From JALRAP01 sp046302815 (GTDB taxonomy: Bacteria > Bacteroidota > Bacteroidia > AKYH767-A > OLB10), in NCBI GenBank assembly GCA_046302815.1, contig JBKCHO010000073.1, positions 1-48,983 on the forward strand: 48,983 nucleotides of DNA. The letters are read 5' to 3'. Below, in pieces: positions 17,006-25,423 of this stretch. Each line of letters begins with the position of its first letter. Position 1 is the first letter of the stretch. The translations under genes were made by a program, and so were the position numbers. The notes beneath the pieces were generated by a model. The model searched no databases, was not told the origin of the DNA, and was given only the letters and a program-made list of their open reading frames with translations.

Positions 17006-17033
17006 TCACTCTAATCAACACCTTACGCCAATT

Positions 17034-17858
17034 ATGTCAGCAGAAGCAGTAGCCGGACAACCAACCAAAAACGCCTGGGGCGGTGGAAAGTCTCCTTATA
17101 ATGTCAGTTGGGGAAAAATGTACATGTGGTTTTTCCTTGTATCTGATGCATTTACATTCTCTTCTCTGATCCTCGCGTACGGGGTAATGCGCCATCGCTT
17201 CAGCGAGATTTGGCCTGTGGCTGACGATGTATTTACCCACTTCCCGTTTGTTGAGGGACATGTTCCTTTGGCTTATGTAGGATTGATGACTTTCATCCTG
17301 ATCATGAGCTCTGTTACCATGGTACTTGCTGTTGATGCAGGTCATCGTCGTGACAAAAAAGCAGTAGGAACTTGGATGTTTTGGACCATCATTGGAGGAT
17401 TTTTGTTCTTGGGCTCCCAGGCTTGGGAGTGGTACCACTTCATTCATGGCACAGAACAGGGCGCGTTTATCCATACAGATGGAACTGTGGGTAGACCCAA
17501 AGTGGACCCTAATACTTATGTTGTTGATATGAACACGCTGCTTCTTCCCGGTAACAAAGAAATTACCGGAGCCGAAGCCGAAGCATTCAAAGCTCAATCG
17601 GAGCATTTTCACGGAGCCAACCTGGTTAAAAACGAGTACGGACACCCCCTATTTGGAGACTTCTTCTTTTTCATTACTGGCTTCCACGGATTTCACGTAT
17701 TCTCAGGAGTTGTCATCAACATTATTATTTACATCAATGTACTCAATGGCGTTTATGCTAGAAGAGGACACTATGAGCAAGTCGAAAAAACCGGTTTGTA
17801 TTGGCACTTTGTAGACTTAGTTTGGGTATTCGTATTCACCTTCTTCTATTTGGTATAA
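17034..17858 (+). CDS. ctaE: Cytochrome c oxidase subunit III
   Basis: Second subunit III gene of the operon, 274 residues from the ATG at 17034. An upstream in-frame ATG at 16944 would add 30 residues that look like untranslated leader, so the later start is preferred. The protein begins 'MSAEAVAGQPTKNAWGGG', has about five to six membrane segments, and contains 'FFITGFHGFHVFSG' and the terminal 'YWHFVDLVWVFVFTFF' typical of subunit III. A hydrophilic loop of about 60 residues (near 150-205) interrupts the helices. It probably assembles with the short subunit III copy upstream and subunit IV downstream. Confidence 0.93.
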   Translation: MSAEAVAGQPTKNAWGGGKSPYNVSWGKMYMWFFLVSDAFTFSSLILAYGVMRHRFSEIWPVADDVFTHFPFVEGHVPLAYVGLMTFILIMSSVTMVLAVDAGHRRDKKAVGTWMFWTIIGGFLFLGSQAWEWYHFIHGTEQGAFIHTDGTVGRPKVDPNTYVVDMNTLLLPGNKEITGAEAEAFKAQSEHFHGANLVKNEYGHPLFGDFFFFITGFHGFHVFSGVVINIIIYINVLNGVYARRGHYEQVEKTGLYWHFVDLVWVFVFTFFYLV

Positions 17859-17888
17859 AACTTCCAAAATCTGATAAAATCAAACACT

Positions 17889-18263
17889 ATGTCAGCCCAC
17901 AATAACGACCATCAGCAGGAAGATAAAAAACACGGTTACTACACCGGCGATATCCACAATCAGTTCATCGAGGAGCATCACGACCCGAAGAATGTAAGCG
18001 TAATTTGGCGCACATTTTGGATCCTTCTCATTGTCACTATCTTCGAAGTAGGAATTGCCTTTACTCCCATCCCTAGGGACATCCTATTGGTCATTTTCAT
18101 CGTACTGACCATTGTAAAGGCCTATTACATCGTTGCCTTTTTCATGCACCTAAAGCAAGAAAAAATCTCATTCAAATATTCAATCCTATTGCCGTTTATA
18201 TTGATCCTTTATTTCATAGTAATGGCCATAGCTGAAGGAAACTACCTGAACTTTATCGGGTAA
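17889..18263 (+). CDS. Cytochrome c oxidase subunit IV family protein
   Basis: Small membrane protein of 124 residues with a His/Asp-rich cytoplasmic N-terminus and three transmembrane segments. The block 'IVKAYYIVAFFMHLKQEK' is the signature of bacterial subunit IV (COX4_pro-like), which packs against subunits I and III. It lies 30 nt after subunit III and 18 nt before the SCO gene, consistent with one operon. Confidence 0.92.
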   Translation: MSAHNNDHQQEDKKHGYYTGDIHNQFIEEHHDPKNVSVIWRTFWILLIVTIFEVGIAFTPIPRDILLVIFIVLTIVKAYYIVAFFMHLKQEKISFKYSILLPFILILYFIVMAIAEGNYLNFIG

Positions 18264-18281
18264 TCCTTGTTGTAGTTTTGA

Positions 18282-18965
18282 ATGAAAAACACTGGTCTGA
18301 CAACCAAGATTTTGGTTGTCGCATCCATACTCCTACTTCCTTCCCTTGCCTATTTGATTATCTCAAAAGGCAAGAACGACTATGAGCGGCTTGAGATTTT
18401 CGGGCCGCGGGAGCCAGGGAAGGAGCCAGGAGACACCACTTACCATTCCGTACCTCCATTCACATTCACAGATCATTATGGCCAAGCATTTGGCTCAAAA
18501 AATCTTGAAGGAAAACTCTTTGTCGTAGAGTTCTTTTTTGCCACATGCAAAACAATTTGTCCGAAAATGACCATGCAAATGAAGCGGGTACAACAAGCCT
18601 ACAAGGATGATCCTGAAATCAACTTGGTCTCATTTACGGTTAATCCTGCTGCCGACACTGTACCGGTTTTGTCTACATATGCCCAAAAGCATGGCGCAAT
18701 GAAAAGCAAATGGTCATTTTTAACTGGCGACAAAAAAGAAATTTATGATTTGGCGAGATATGGTTTTTTCGCAACTACTCTGGAAGGTGATGGTGGCCCC
18801 CACGATTTCATTCACACAGACCAGTTGATTTTGGTTGACAAAGACATGCGGATTAGAGGATTTTACAGTGGAACCGATTATGAGGAGGTCAACAAACTCA
18901 TAGACGAGATCAAAGTCCTCAAGTGGGAATACGCCAAGGCAGAAGGAAAAAAAAGTGTTTGGTAA
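18282..18965 (+). CDS. SCO1/SenC family copper chaperone for cytochrome oxidase
   Basis: Membrane-anchored, thioredoxin-fold copper protein that helps build the CuA site of subunit II. An N-terminal membrane anchor spans about residues 10-27. The copper-binding motif CxxxC is 'CKTICPKM' (Cys89, Cys93). The third ligand is a C-terminal His, most likely His178 in 'HDFIHTDQ' by family position, with His174 the alternative. The length of 227 residues is normal. The gene context within an oxidase operon supports CuA assembly rather than a general redox role. Confidence 0.93.
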   Translation: MKNTGLTTKILVVASILLLPSLAYLIISKGKNDYERLEIFGPREPGKEPGDTTYHSVPPFTFTDHYGQAFGSKNLEGKLFVVEFFFATCKTICPKMTMQMKRVQQAYKDDPEINLVSFTVNPAADTVPVLSTYAQKHGAMKSKWSFLTGDKKEIYDLARYGFFATTLEGDGGPHDFIHTDQLILVDKDMRIRGFYSGTDYEEVNKLIDEIKVLKWEYAKAEGKKSVW

Positions 18966-18980
18966 CCTTATTTTAAATCA

Positions 18981-19520
18981 ATGGACGCCTTTCTAAAAAA
19001 CGAGAAGAAAATACTTCAAGGCATCTTCGTGCTTTCAGGTGTTGTATTGATTGCAGTCATTGTTTTAGGCATGCTCCCTCGAGCCGAACATGTGCCTCCA
19101 TTCGTCAAGTTTTTACCCACTTTCAACGCCTTTATCAACGGTACTTGCTCAATCCTGTTGGTGGCCTCGTATTATTTCATTCGCAAAAAGGACATCAATA
19201 CCCACAAAAAACTAAACATAACCACATTCATTTTATCGAGTGTCTTTTTACTTTCCTATGTTACCTTCCATTCTTTTGGTATCGAAACACGATTCCCTGC
19301 CGACAACCCCATCAGACCTTACTACTTAATAATTCTGATTTCGCATATCATTTTGGCGGCTGTTGTACTTCCATTGGTACTCATCTCATTTTATTTCGGA
19401 TTAACCGGTAAGGTTCAAGCCCATCGAAAAATCACCAGGTTCTCCTTCCCCATCTGGCTTTATGTAACGGTTACAGGAGTGGTGGTATACCTGATGATAT
19501 CACCTTATTATGGATTTTAG
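18981..19520 (+). CDS. DUF420 family membrane protein
   Basis: Polytopic inner-membrane protein of 179 residues with five predicted helices and conserved His residues ('NTHKKLNITTF', 'HIILAAVVLPL', 'QAHRKITR'), the pattern of DUF420, which is related to the CtaG/YozB oxidase-assembly proteins. Proteins of this family are routinely encoded next to oxidase genes and are inferred to act in oxidase assembly or haem/copper handling. It starts 15 nt after the SCO gene. Confidence 0.9.
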   Translation: MDAFLKNEKKILQGIFVLSGVVLIAVIVLGMLPRAEHVPPFVKFLPTFNAFINGTCSILLVASYYFIRKKDINTHKKLNITTFILSSVFLLSYVTFHSFGIETRFPADNPIRPYYLIILISHIILAAVVLPLVLISFYFGLTGKVQAHRKITRFSFPIWLYVTVTGVVVYLMISPYYGF

Positions 19521-19532
19521 GTCGTTTTACAG

Positions 19533-19540
19533 TATATTTG
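19533..19540 (+). promoter_or_regulatory. -7 promoter element (TATATTTG) before the small CxxC protein
   Basis: Exact TAnnTTTG match 12 nt before the ATG at 19553, suggesting an extra internal promoter for the last small gene of the oxidase run and trhO. It also argues against the upstream ATG at 19538, which would lie inside it. Confidence 0.45.
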
Positions 19541-19552
19541 TATAACCATCAA

Positions 19553-19801
19553 ATGAATATGAGAGCCAAAGCCATTCTTTTGTTAGCCACGGCAGCCGTG
19601 ATTGGCACATTAAGTCTACTTCAAATGGATGCTGAAGCGCAGTGCTCTATGTGTAGAGCCGTTGCCGAATCGGGTCAAAAAGATGATGCATCTCGTGTTG
19701 CCAGAGGACTCAACAATGGTATTTTGTACCTATTGGCTATGCCGTACATCCTCGGCGGAGTCGCCTATTTCATTTGGCGGAGAAACCGCAGGCAGGCCTG
19801 A
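19553..19801 (+). CDS. Small membrane protein with CxxC motif, oxidase-operon associated
   Basis: Protein of 82 residues from the ATG at 19553 (19559 is also possible). It has a signal-like hydrophobic N-terminus, a short loop with 'EAQCSMCRAVAESG' (CxxC) and one C-terminal membrane helix ('GILYLLAMPYILGGVAYFIW') followed by a basic tail. Similar small proteins with a CSMC motif follow DUF420 in many Bacteroidota oxidase loci, from memory. The cysteines face the periplasm if the N-terminus is cleaved, so a metal or thiol role in oxidase assembly is inferred. No function is established. Confidence 0.8.
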   Translation: MNMRAKAILLLATAAVIGTLSLLQMDAEAQCSMCRAVAESGQKDDASRVARGLNNGILYLLAMPYILGGVAYFIWRRNRRQA

Positions 19802-19810
19802 TATCCATAA

Positions 19811-20839
19811 ATGGCAAAACCTTTATTCAACACCGAATCGAAGGAGTCATTAAGGAATAGACTCGAATCGGAAAGTTTCGACCGCGTCACACTTTCCTTT
19901 TACAGATATGTGATTATTGAATCTCCGGACACTTTCAGGGATTTCATTTTCGAGCAATTTCAAAACCTTGGTGTATTAGGAAGGATTTATGTGGCTAATG
20001 AAGGTATCAACGCACAAATTAGTGTGCCCGAGCCCAATTTCGAAAATTTCAAGTCTTGGCTCAACGAATCCCCTACCCTCAGGGATATGCCTTTGAAAAT
20101 AGCCGTCGAAGACAACGGAAAATCATTTATTAAATTGATTGTCCGTGTTAAGAAAAAGGTAGTAGCAGATGGCTTGGAGGACAACTCTTTTGATGTTACC
20201 AATGTAGGTCGCCATCTTACAGCCAAGGAATTCAATGATGCCATGGAAAACCCTGACACTATCGTAGTGGACATGAGAAACCATTATGAGAGTGAAGTGG
20301 GGCATTTTCAAGGGGCGGTTTTACCCGATACAGATACATTCAGGGACACACTTCCCGTGAGTATTGATTTATTGAAGGATCAAAAAGACAAAAAAATATT
20401 ATTGTATTGTACAGGTGGCATAAGGTGTGAAAAAGCAAGTGCCTACTTCAAACATCATGGATTCAAAGATGTGAATCAACTGTTAGGAGGAATCATTGAC
20501 TACCATCGACAAATAAAATCCGAAGGACTTCCCTCGAAGTTCATTGGAAAAAACTTTGTATTCGATGATCGACTTGGAGAACGCATAACCGAAGATATCA
20601 TTGCATCATGCCATTTATGTGGATCTAAATCGGATAACCATGTGAATTGTGCAAATGAAGAGTGTCACTTGCTTTTTATTCAATGCGACACCTGCAAACA
20701 GGCCTTAAATGGCTGCTGCAGCAACGCGTGCAAGGAAATTGCGTTATTGCCTGAAAGCGAAAGGAAGTTGCGACGAAAAGGTAAAATCAAAACAGATACC
20801 TTGTCGGTTTATCGCAAAAGCAGGATGAACAGGTCATAG
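19811..20839 (+). CDS. trhO: tRNA uridine(34) hydroxylase, rhodanese type
   Basis: Oxygen-dependent enzyme making 5-hydroxyuridine at position 34 of tRNAs (YceA/TrhO family). The N-terminal acylphosphatase-like domain shows 'GRIYVANEGINAQIS' (58-71). The rhodanese domain has 'VDMRNHYESEVGHFQGA' and the active-site loop 'LLYCTGGIRCEKAS' with Cys200. The C-terminus is Cys-rich ('CHLCGS', 'CDTCKQALNGCCSNAC'), probably zinc binding. At 342 residues it has normal length. It follows the small CxxC gene by 9 nt and overlaps the end of the convergent epimerase gene by 6 nt. Confidence 0.94.
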   Translation: MAKPLFNTESKESLRNRLESESFDRVTLSFYRYVIIESPDTFRDFIFEQFQNLGVLGRIYVANEGINAQISVPEPNFENFKSWLNESPTLRDMPLKIAVEDNGKSFIKLIVRVKKKVVADGLEDNSFDVTNVGRHLTAKEFNDAMENPDTIVVDMRNHYESEVGHFQGAVLPDTDTFRDTLPVSIDLLKDQKDKKILLYCTGGIRCEKASAYFKHHGFKDVNQLLGGIIDYHRQIKSEGLPSKFIGKNFVFDDRLGERITEDIIASCHLCGSKSDNHVNCANEECHLLFIQCDTCKQALNGCCSNACKEIALLPESERKLRRKGKIKTDTLSVYRKSRMNRS

Positions 20840-21838
20840 AGCCGTTTTAGAATCTAAAAAAGTTATTGCTGTCTTACTTATGGATATCCGAGGATCGGAG
20901 AGCACTCCTGGATAAATCGAATTTATTTTTTCTGAACTGTATCTGCTGACAGATGTTGCACTCCTGGCCGTTTCCCTAGTTATTAGAGGATGTCTTACCG
21001 ATAACCTTGAAACCAGTGACTCCATCCTCCAAGCGAGACCTGAAAGTGCTCTGCCAGCATGTATGCGTGCTTTCTCTACCCCCATTTCCAGTGCGATCAG
21101 GTCCATGACCTCCCGGTAAGGCATATTATCTCCCACAAGTACAAATCGATCTCCGAAAATCCTATCTCGTAAAAGCAACCGCATGATTTCAGACACATCG
21201 TCAACAGACACAAATCCATTCACTCCATTCGTGTAGAAGCGCAAACCCGAATGAACTTTAGAGAATAATGCCGAGCTGTCGTTCCTCCAATTTCCAGGGC
21301 CAATGATAATTCCTGGATTCACCATTACCGCGCTCAAACCTTCAGCAACTCCTCTCCAAACCTCCCGCTCGGCTGCAAATTTGGACATAGCATAATTGGA
21401 GTTGAAGGGAGATGAAATCCATTCCGATCGCTCGTCATAAACAACATCCTTACCTCGACCTAATGCAGCCACTGAACTTACATGGCATAGTCCGGAAACA
21501 CCCTCAAGCAAACAAGCGTTAACAATGTTTGCAGTTCCCGTTGCGTTAATGTCAATAAGTTGAGCATATTGATTGGGTAAGAAAGACACCATCCCCGCGC
21601 AATGAAAGACATAGTCCACGCCCTTTACTGCATCCATTACCGTATGCATATCAGTGATATCACCCTGCACCCATTCAATAGAGGAATCGTTTAGCTCAGA
21701 TGCTTTGAAATAATGCCCCAGAACCTCCATTCGTGGTAACTGGGTTCTGACCATAGCCCTTACCTTATGGCCATCAGCTAACAAATCAAAAAGCAACTTC
21801 GAGCCTAACAATCCTGTTGCACCTGTGACCAAAATCAT
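20834..21838 (-). CDS. NAD(P)-dependent epimerase/dehydratase (extended SDR)
   Basis: Extended short-chain dehydrogenase of 334 residues. The Rossmann motif 'LVTGATGLLGSKLL' is at the N-terminus, and the catalytic Tyr-x3-Lys is 'YAMSKFAAE'. 'HVSSVAALG' supplies the catalytic Ser. The sequence around 'MVNPGIIIGPGNWRNDSS' resembles dihydroflavonol-4-reductase-like or sterol-dehydrogenase-like SDRs common in Bacteroidota. The substrate cannot be determined. Its 3' end overlaps trhO by 6 nt in convergent orientation. Confidence 0.9.
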   Translation of the reverse strand: MILVTGATGLLGSKLLFDLLADGHKVRAMVRTQLPRMEVLGHYFKASELNDSSIEWVQGDITDMHTVMDAVKGVDYVFHCAGMVSFLPNQYAQLIDINATGTANIVNACLLEGVSGLCHVSSVAALGRGKDVVYDERSEWISSPFNSNYAMSKFAAEREVWRGVAEGLSAVMVNPGIIIGPGNWRNDSSALFSKVHSGLRFYTNGVNGFVSVDDVSEIMRLLLRDRIFGDRFVLVGDNMPYREVMDLIALEMGVEKARIHAGRALSGLAWRMESLVSRLSVRHPLITRETARSATSVSRYSSEKINSIYPGVLSDPRISISKTAITFLDSKTAL

Positions 21839-21983
21839 CGCACTAAGTTACAACCCCTCTGTGAATTGAAAATACCGACAACTCCAATTAACATTGATTT
21901 GTTGAATTCCCGGTACACAAGGACATCACAAGGCATTATCTTTTCACTTTAATTGCATCTTACTCGTAAAAGCCCCGTATTTC

Positions 21984-22961
21984 ATGCATTTCAAACACTC
22001 CATCATCTTACTGTTATACTTTATTCCCACCCAGCTTTGGAGCCAACCGGCAAAAAGAATGACAGCCACCGAGTACATCGCCAAATACAAGGGTGAGGCC
22101 ATTGAGGATATGGCGAAAACCGGTGTTCCTGCCAGTATTACACTTGCACAAGGCATTTTGGAGTCGGATGCTGGAAACAGCAATCTGGCTCGGGAGGCTA
22201 ACAATCACTTTGGTATCAAGTGTCATAAGGAATGGACTGGGGAGACCTATATCATGGACGATGATGAAAAAAACGAATGTTTTCGAAAGTACTCGAATGT
22301 TTTGGACTCCTACGATGATCATGGATTTTTCCTGAGAAACAGACCCAGATACGCCTCTCTATTCGAACTAGAAATAACCGATTACAAAGGTTGGGCCCAC
22401 GGTCTGAAAAAAGCAGGTTATGCTACAAATCCCAAATATGCCGAGCTGCTTATCAAAATAATCGAAGAGCATGAGCTACATAAATACGATAAAGGAGGAT
22501 CGAAGCTGCCGATCAGTTCAGAAAATACTGCCGCAACGAAGCCGGCTAAACCCATCGAAAATGAAAAAAAGCATGTGCATCACAAGGATCAGAGTGGGAA
22601 TAAAACTGATGGCTCAAAGGAAAAAGTTAAAAAAGGCCAAACCGGGGACGGAGTTCCTTTTGTAAGAGCAACGAAAGGAGACACATGGTACTCCATTGCC
22701 ATTCAACATGAAATGCAGCTTTGGCAAGTACTAAAATACAATGATGCTGAGAAGAACGATTTCCTCAAAGAAGGGGAAATCATTTACCTGAAACCAAAAA
22801 GGGGAATTCCAGACCAGGAGTTCCATGTAGTTGAACAAGGTGAAACCATTCGCGATATCGCCCAAAAACATTGTATTAAGATCAGTCGACTTATCAAGTT
22901 GAATGGCATGGAAAATGAAATTCGCGTGGAAGCTGGTCAAAAATTACGCTTGAGAAGATGA
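21984..22961 (+). CDS. Secreted glucosaminidase (GH73/FlgJ-like) with two LysM domains
   Basis: Peptidoglycan hydrolase, probably an endo-beta-N-acetylglucosaminidase. A signal peptide ends near 'TQLWSQ' (about residue 21). The glucosaminidase domain (about 28-170) contains 'AQGILESDAGNSNLA', where Glu60 is the likely catalytic acid, and 'NNHFGIKC'. A Lys-rich, low-complexity linker (about 170-225) leads to two LysM modules at about 226-272 and 277-323, which bind glycan chains. The length of 325 residues fits this Bacteroidota family. A short hairpin terminator follows. Confidence 0.92.
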   Translation: MHFKHSIILLLYFIPTQLWSQPAKRMTATEYIAKYKGEAIEDMAKTGVPASITLAQGILESDAGNSNLAREANNHFGIKCHKEWTGETYIMDDDEKNECFRKYSNVLDSYDDHGFFLRNRPRYASLFELEITDYKGWAHGLKKAGYATNPKYAELLIKIIEEHELHKYDKGGSKLPISSENTAATKPAKPIENEKKHVHHKDQSGNKTDGSKEKVKKGQTGDGVPFVRATKGDTWYSIAIQHEMQLWQVLKYNDAEKNDFLKEGEIIYLKPKRGIPDQEFHVVEQGETIRDIAQKHCIKISRLIKLNGMENEIRVEAGQKLRLRR

Positions 22962-22975
22962 GACTCCTTTCCCAC

Positions 22976-22999
22976 ACGGCTTGGAGAGCCGTTTTCTTT
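22976..22999 (+). terminator. Intrinsic terminator after the glucosaminidase gene
   Basis: A 6-bp stem ACGGCT/AGCCGT with a TGGAG loop is followed by TTTTCTTT, 14 nt after the stop codon. Confidence 0.65.
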
Positions 23000-23015
23000 A
23001 AATCTGCCGGAGAAA

Positions 23016-23108
23016 TCAAGCTACTATATCCCTGATCCAAATGAGTGCCATCATGGCACCGATCAGAATGAATACCAATAGCACTGATGAATTAACCACT
23101 CTTTTCAT
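23016..23108 (-). CDS. Possible 30-residue single-helix membrane protein
   Basis: A short frame, ATG at 23108 to TGA at 23016, encodes a basic start (MKRVVNSS) followed by a hydrophobic helix (VLLVFILIGAMMALIWI) and a charged end (RDIVA). This is the usual profile of a bacterial membrane microprotein. It lies 95 nt downstream of rnhB on the same strand in an otherwise empty 240-bp gap. No Shine-Dalgarno is seen, which is normal here. Chance cannot be excluded; conservation downstream of rnhB in relatives would decide. Confidence 0.4.
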   Translation of the reverse strand: MKRVVNSSVLLVFILIGAMMALIWIRDIVA

Positions 23109-23203
23109 TTATGCGGCGGTTGGTTTCAACAAAACTAGGCGCTTAAACCCGCCATTTAACCCAACCTCGGAAGGCACTTATTTACAACCAGATGTTGATA
23201 ATC

Positions 23204-23803
23204 CTAGAGCTCCAATTTGGTCTGGTAGTCGAGTCGAAATGACCTCCTGTGTACGGGTGAATGACCATGCTCAAGCAAAGCATTACGGTGCGAAAGGGTT
23301 GCATAAGCTTTGTTTTTATCCCACCCATACTGTGGATAAAGCTCGTGTAACCTCATCATATGGGCATCTCGCTCCGTTTTAGCCAAAACAGAAGCAGCTG
23401 CAATACTTGTATATATACCGTCACCCCCTACAACACATTGGTGGGGTATATCAGGATAGGGATTGAAGCGGTTTCCATCTATCAACAACAGACCGGGTTT
23501 AACCGCTAAAGATTCAACGGCGCGATGCATTGCTAAAAAAGATGCATTCAAAATATTGATTCGGTCAATCTCCTGATGATCGCACATCGCAATGGCATAA
23601 GCTATGGCGTTCTCTTTCACAAAGGCAGAAAGCAAATCCCTATCCTTTTGCCGCATCTTCTTTGAATCATCAAGTAAAGGGTGCTTGAATCCTTTCGGGA
23701 GGATGACAGCTGCGGCATATACAGGACCTGCTAGACAACCTCGACCAGCCTCGTCGCAGCCAGCAACCCATTTTTTTGGTGATTTGAACTCCTTTAGTCC
23801 CAC
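23204..23803 (-). CDS. rnhB: Ribonuclease HII
   Basis: Removes ribonucleotides from DNA and RNA-DNA hybrids. The N-terminal signature 'GCDEAGRGCLAGPVYAAAV' carries the first catalytic pair (Asp17, Glu18). 'LLLIDGNR' carries the third acidic residue, and the conserved block around 'ASVLAKTERDAHM' supplies the last. At 199 residues the length is standard. The start codon is GTG at 23803. It is divergent from the flippase gene, 51 nt from that gene's preferred start. Confidence 0.95.
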   Translation of the reverse strand: MGLKEFKSPKKWVAGCDEAGRGCLAGPVYAAAVILPKGFKHPLLDDSKKMRQKDRDLLSAFVKENAIAYAIAMCDHQEIDRINILNASFLAMHRAVESLAVKPGLLLIDGNRFNPYPDIPHQCVVGGDGIYTSIAAASVLAKTERDAHMMRLHELYPQYGWDKNKAYATLSHRNALLEHGHSPVHRRSFRLDYQTKLEL

Positions 23804-23831
23804 AAAACTCGAGTATGGTTGATTATTCGGT

Positions 23832-23839
23832 TAAATTTG
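23832..23839 (+). promoter_or_regulatory. -7 promoter element (TAAATTTG) before the flippase gene
   Basis: Exact TAnnTTTG match 15 nt before the ATG at 23855. It lies inside the longer possible frame from 23819 and so supports the later start. No properly spaced TTG was found. Confidence 0.45.
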
Positions 23840-23854
23840 CTGCAATATTCGTCA

Positions 23855-25309
23855 ATGCAAAAGAAATTCATTGCCAATCTAGGCTTTTTACTGCTGTTAA
23901 ACTTACTTATCAAGCCGTTTTGGTTATTCGGTATTGATAGAGCGGTTCAAAACGCAACCGGTGCGGAAGCCTACGGCCAGTATTATGCATTGTTCAACTT
24001 TTCATTGCTACTCAACATACTCCTCGATCTTGGAATAACAAACTTCAACAACAGAAACATTTCAATGAACCGGCAATTGCTACAGAAGCACATTTCCGGA
24101 ATCATCACCCTAAGGTTGCTTCTGGCAACATTGTACATCATTATTAGCATGGTGGCCGCTTTGATTATTGGGTACAGCCTAAATGAGGTCTCGATGTTGC
24201 TCATATTGCTTTTCAATCAAGTACTTATTTCAGGCATATTGTATTTGAGATCCAACTTAGCGGGACTACATATGTTCAGAATGGACAGTATTGTTTCGGT
24301 TTTGGACCGGGGTATCATGATTTTGATTTGTGCCTGGTTGCTCTGGGGGCAGGGTAAACCGGAATCATTCCAAATTGAATGGTTCGTTTGGGCACAAACA
24401 GCCTCGTATTTAATTACCCTGATCATAACAGTAGCCATGTTAACCGGCAAAGTGCGATTCAAAGCCATACGGTGGAACAAGGCCTTTTCACTTATGATTA
24501 TCAGGAAATCCTATCCATTTGCCATACTCATTCTGCTGATGACTTTTTACAACCGGGTTGATTCGGTAATGTTGGAAAGGCTACTTGCAGATGGAGACAC
24601 GCAGGCTGGTATCTATGCACAATCGTACAGGGTTATGGAAGCAGGCAATATGGTAGCTTTCCTGTTCGCAGGATTGCTGTTGCCCATATTCTCAACTATG
24701 ATAAAACAGAAAGAGGATGTTGGTCCATTATTAAAAACCTCTGTTTCCCTTCTGGTTACCCCGGCAATTGCAATTGCCTCTATTTTTCTTTTCAGTAGCG
24801 ATGGATTAATGTCCGCACTTTACAAGTATAATGCTAAAGAATCGGCGATGGTGACTCCATTTTTGATGATTTCGTTCATCATGATTTCTTCAAGTTATAT
24901 TTTCGGAACCTTGTTAACGGCTAATGGTAAACTGAAATTGCTAAATATCCTTGCAGCAATTGGCATGTTGATGAATATATTGTTAAATCTTTTTTTAATA
25001 CCCAAATGGGGCGCTGTAGGGGCTGCTACTTCCAGCCTAGTAACACAGTCGACACTCGCAATCTCTCAAATTTGGCTGTGTAAAAAGGAATTCGGACTTA
25101 AGTTGAATTGGAGCTTCATTAACCGGATGGCTCTTTTCACCTTGGTATGTGTAATCCTTATGTATTTGCTACCCTATTGGCTTCCCTCCAGTAACAGTAT
25201 TTGGGTGAATTGTCTTTTGATGGCTTTGACTTCGTTTTTAATCGCATTGTCGTTACAAGTCATCAATTGGAGAGAATTGGTTAGCATCGTTTTGAAAAAA
25301 AACAACTAA
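23855..25309 (+). CDS. Oligosaccharide flippase (Wzx-like, MOP superfamily)
   Basis: Inner-membrane transporter of about 484 residues with 12 or more hydrophobic helices, expected to flip undecaprenyl-linked oligosaccharides to the periplasm. The N-terminal pattern 'LGFLLLLNLLIKPFWLFGID' and 'GAEAYGQYYALFNFSLLLN' is typical of polysaccharide synthesis proteins, as is 'NILLNLFLIPKWGAVGAATSS' late in the protein. The start at 23855 ('MQKKFIANL') is preferred over 23819 because a promoter element overlaps the upstream codons. It leads a three-gene polysaccharide block with Wzz-like and Wzy-like genes, but no glycosyltransferases lie nearby. Confidence 0.88.
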   Translation: MQKKFIANLGFLLLLNLLIKPFWLFGIDRAVQNATGAEAYGQYYALFNFSLLLNILLDLGITNFNNRNISMNRQLLQKHISGIITLRLLLATLYIIISMVAALIIGYSLNEVSMLLILLFNQVLISGILYLRSNLAGLHMFRMDSIVSVLDRGIMILICAWLLWGQGKPESFQIEWFVWAQTASYLITLIITVAMLTGKVRFKAIRWNKAFSLMIIRKSYPFAILILLMTFYNRVDSVMLERLLADGDTQAGIYAQSYRVMEAGNMVAFLFAGLLLPIFSTMIKQKEDVGPLLKTSVSLLVTPAIAIASIFLFSSDGLMSALYKYNAKESAMVTPFLMISFIMISSSYIFGTLLTANGKLKLLNILAAIGMLMNILLNLFLIPKWGAVGAATSSLVTQSTLAISQIWLCKKEFGLKLNWSFINRMALFTLVCVILMYLLPYWLPSSNSIWVNCLLMALTSFLIALSLQVINWRELVSIVLKKNN

Positions 25310-25423
25310 AAACTATTTAAAGTATTGTACAACAGTTAATTGTAGGTCATTTTTGAAAGCAGACTGCTATCGCTTTTGGATTAATGCCTAAATTCACGGT
25401 TAGAACGAATATTTGCATATCAG

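Noticed and set aside
17037..17645. 202-codon open frame antisense to the second subunit III gene
   Set aside because: It lies wholly inside a clearly conserved membrane-protein gene and its translation has no domain-like pattern; it is a shadow frame.
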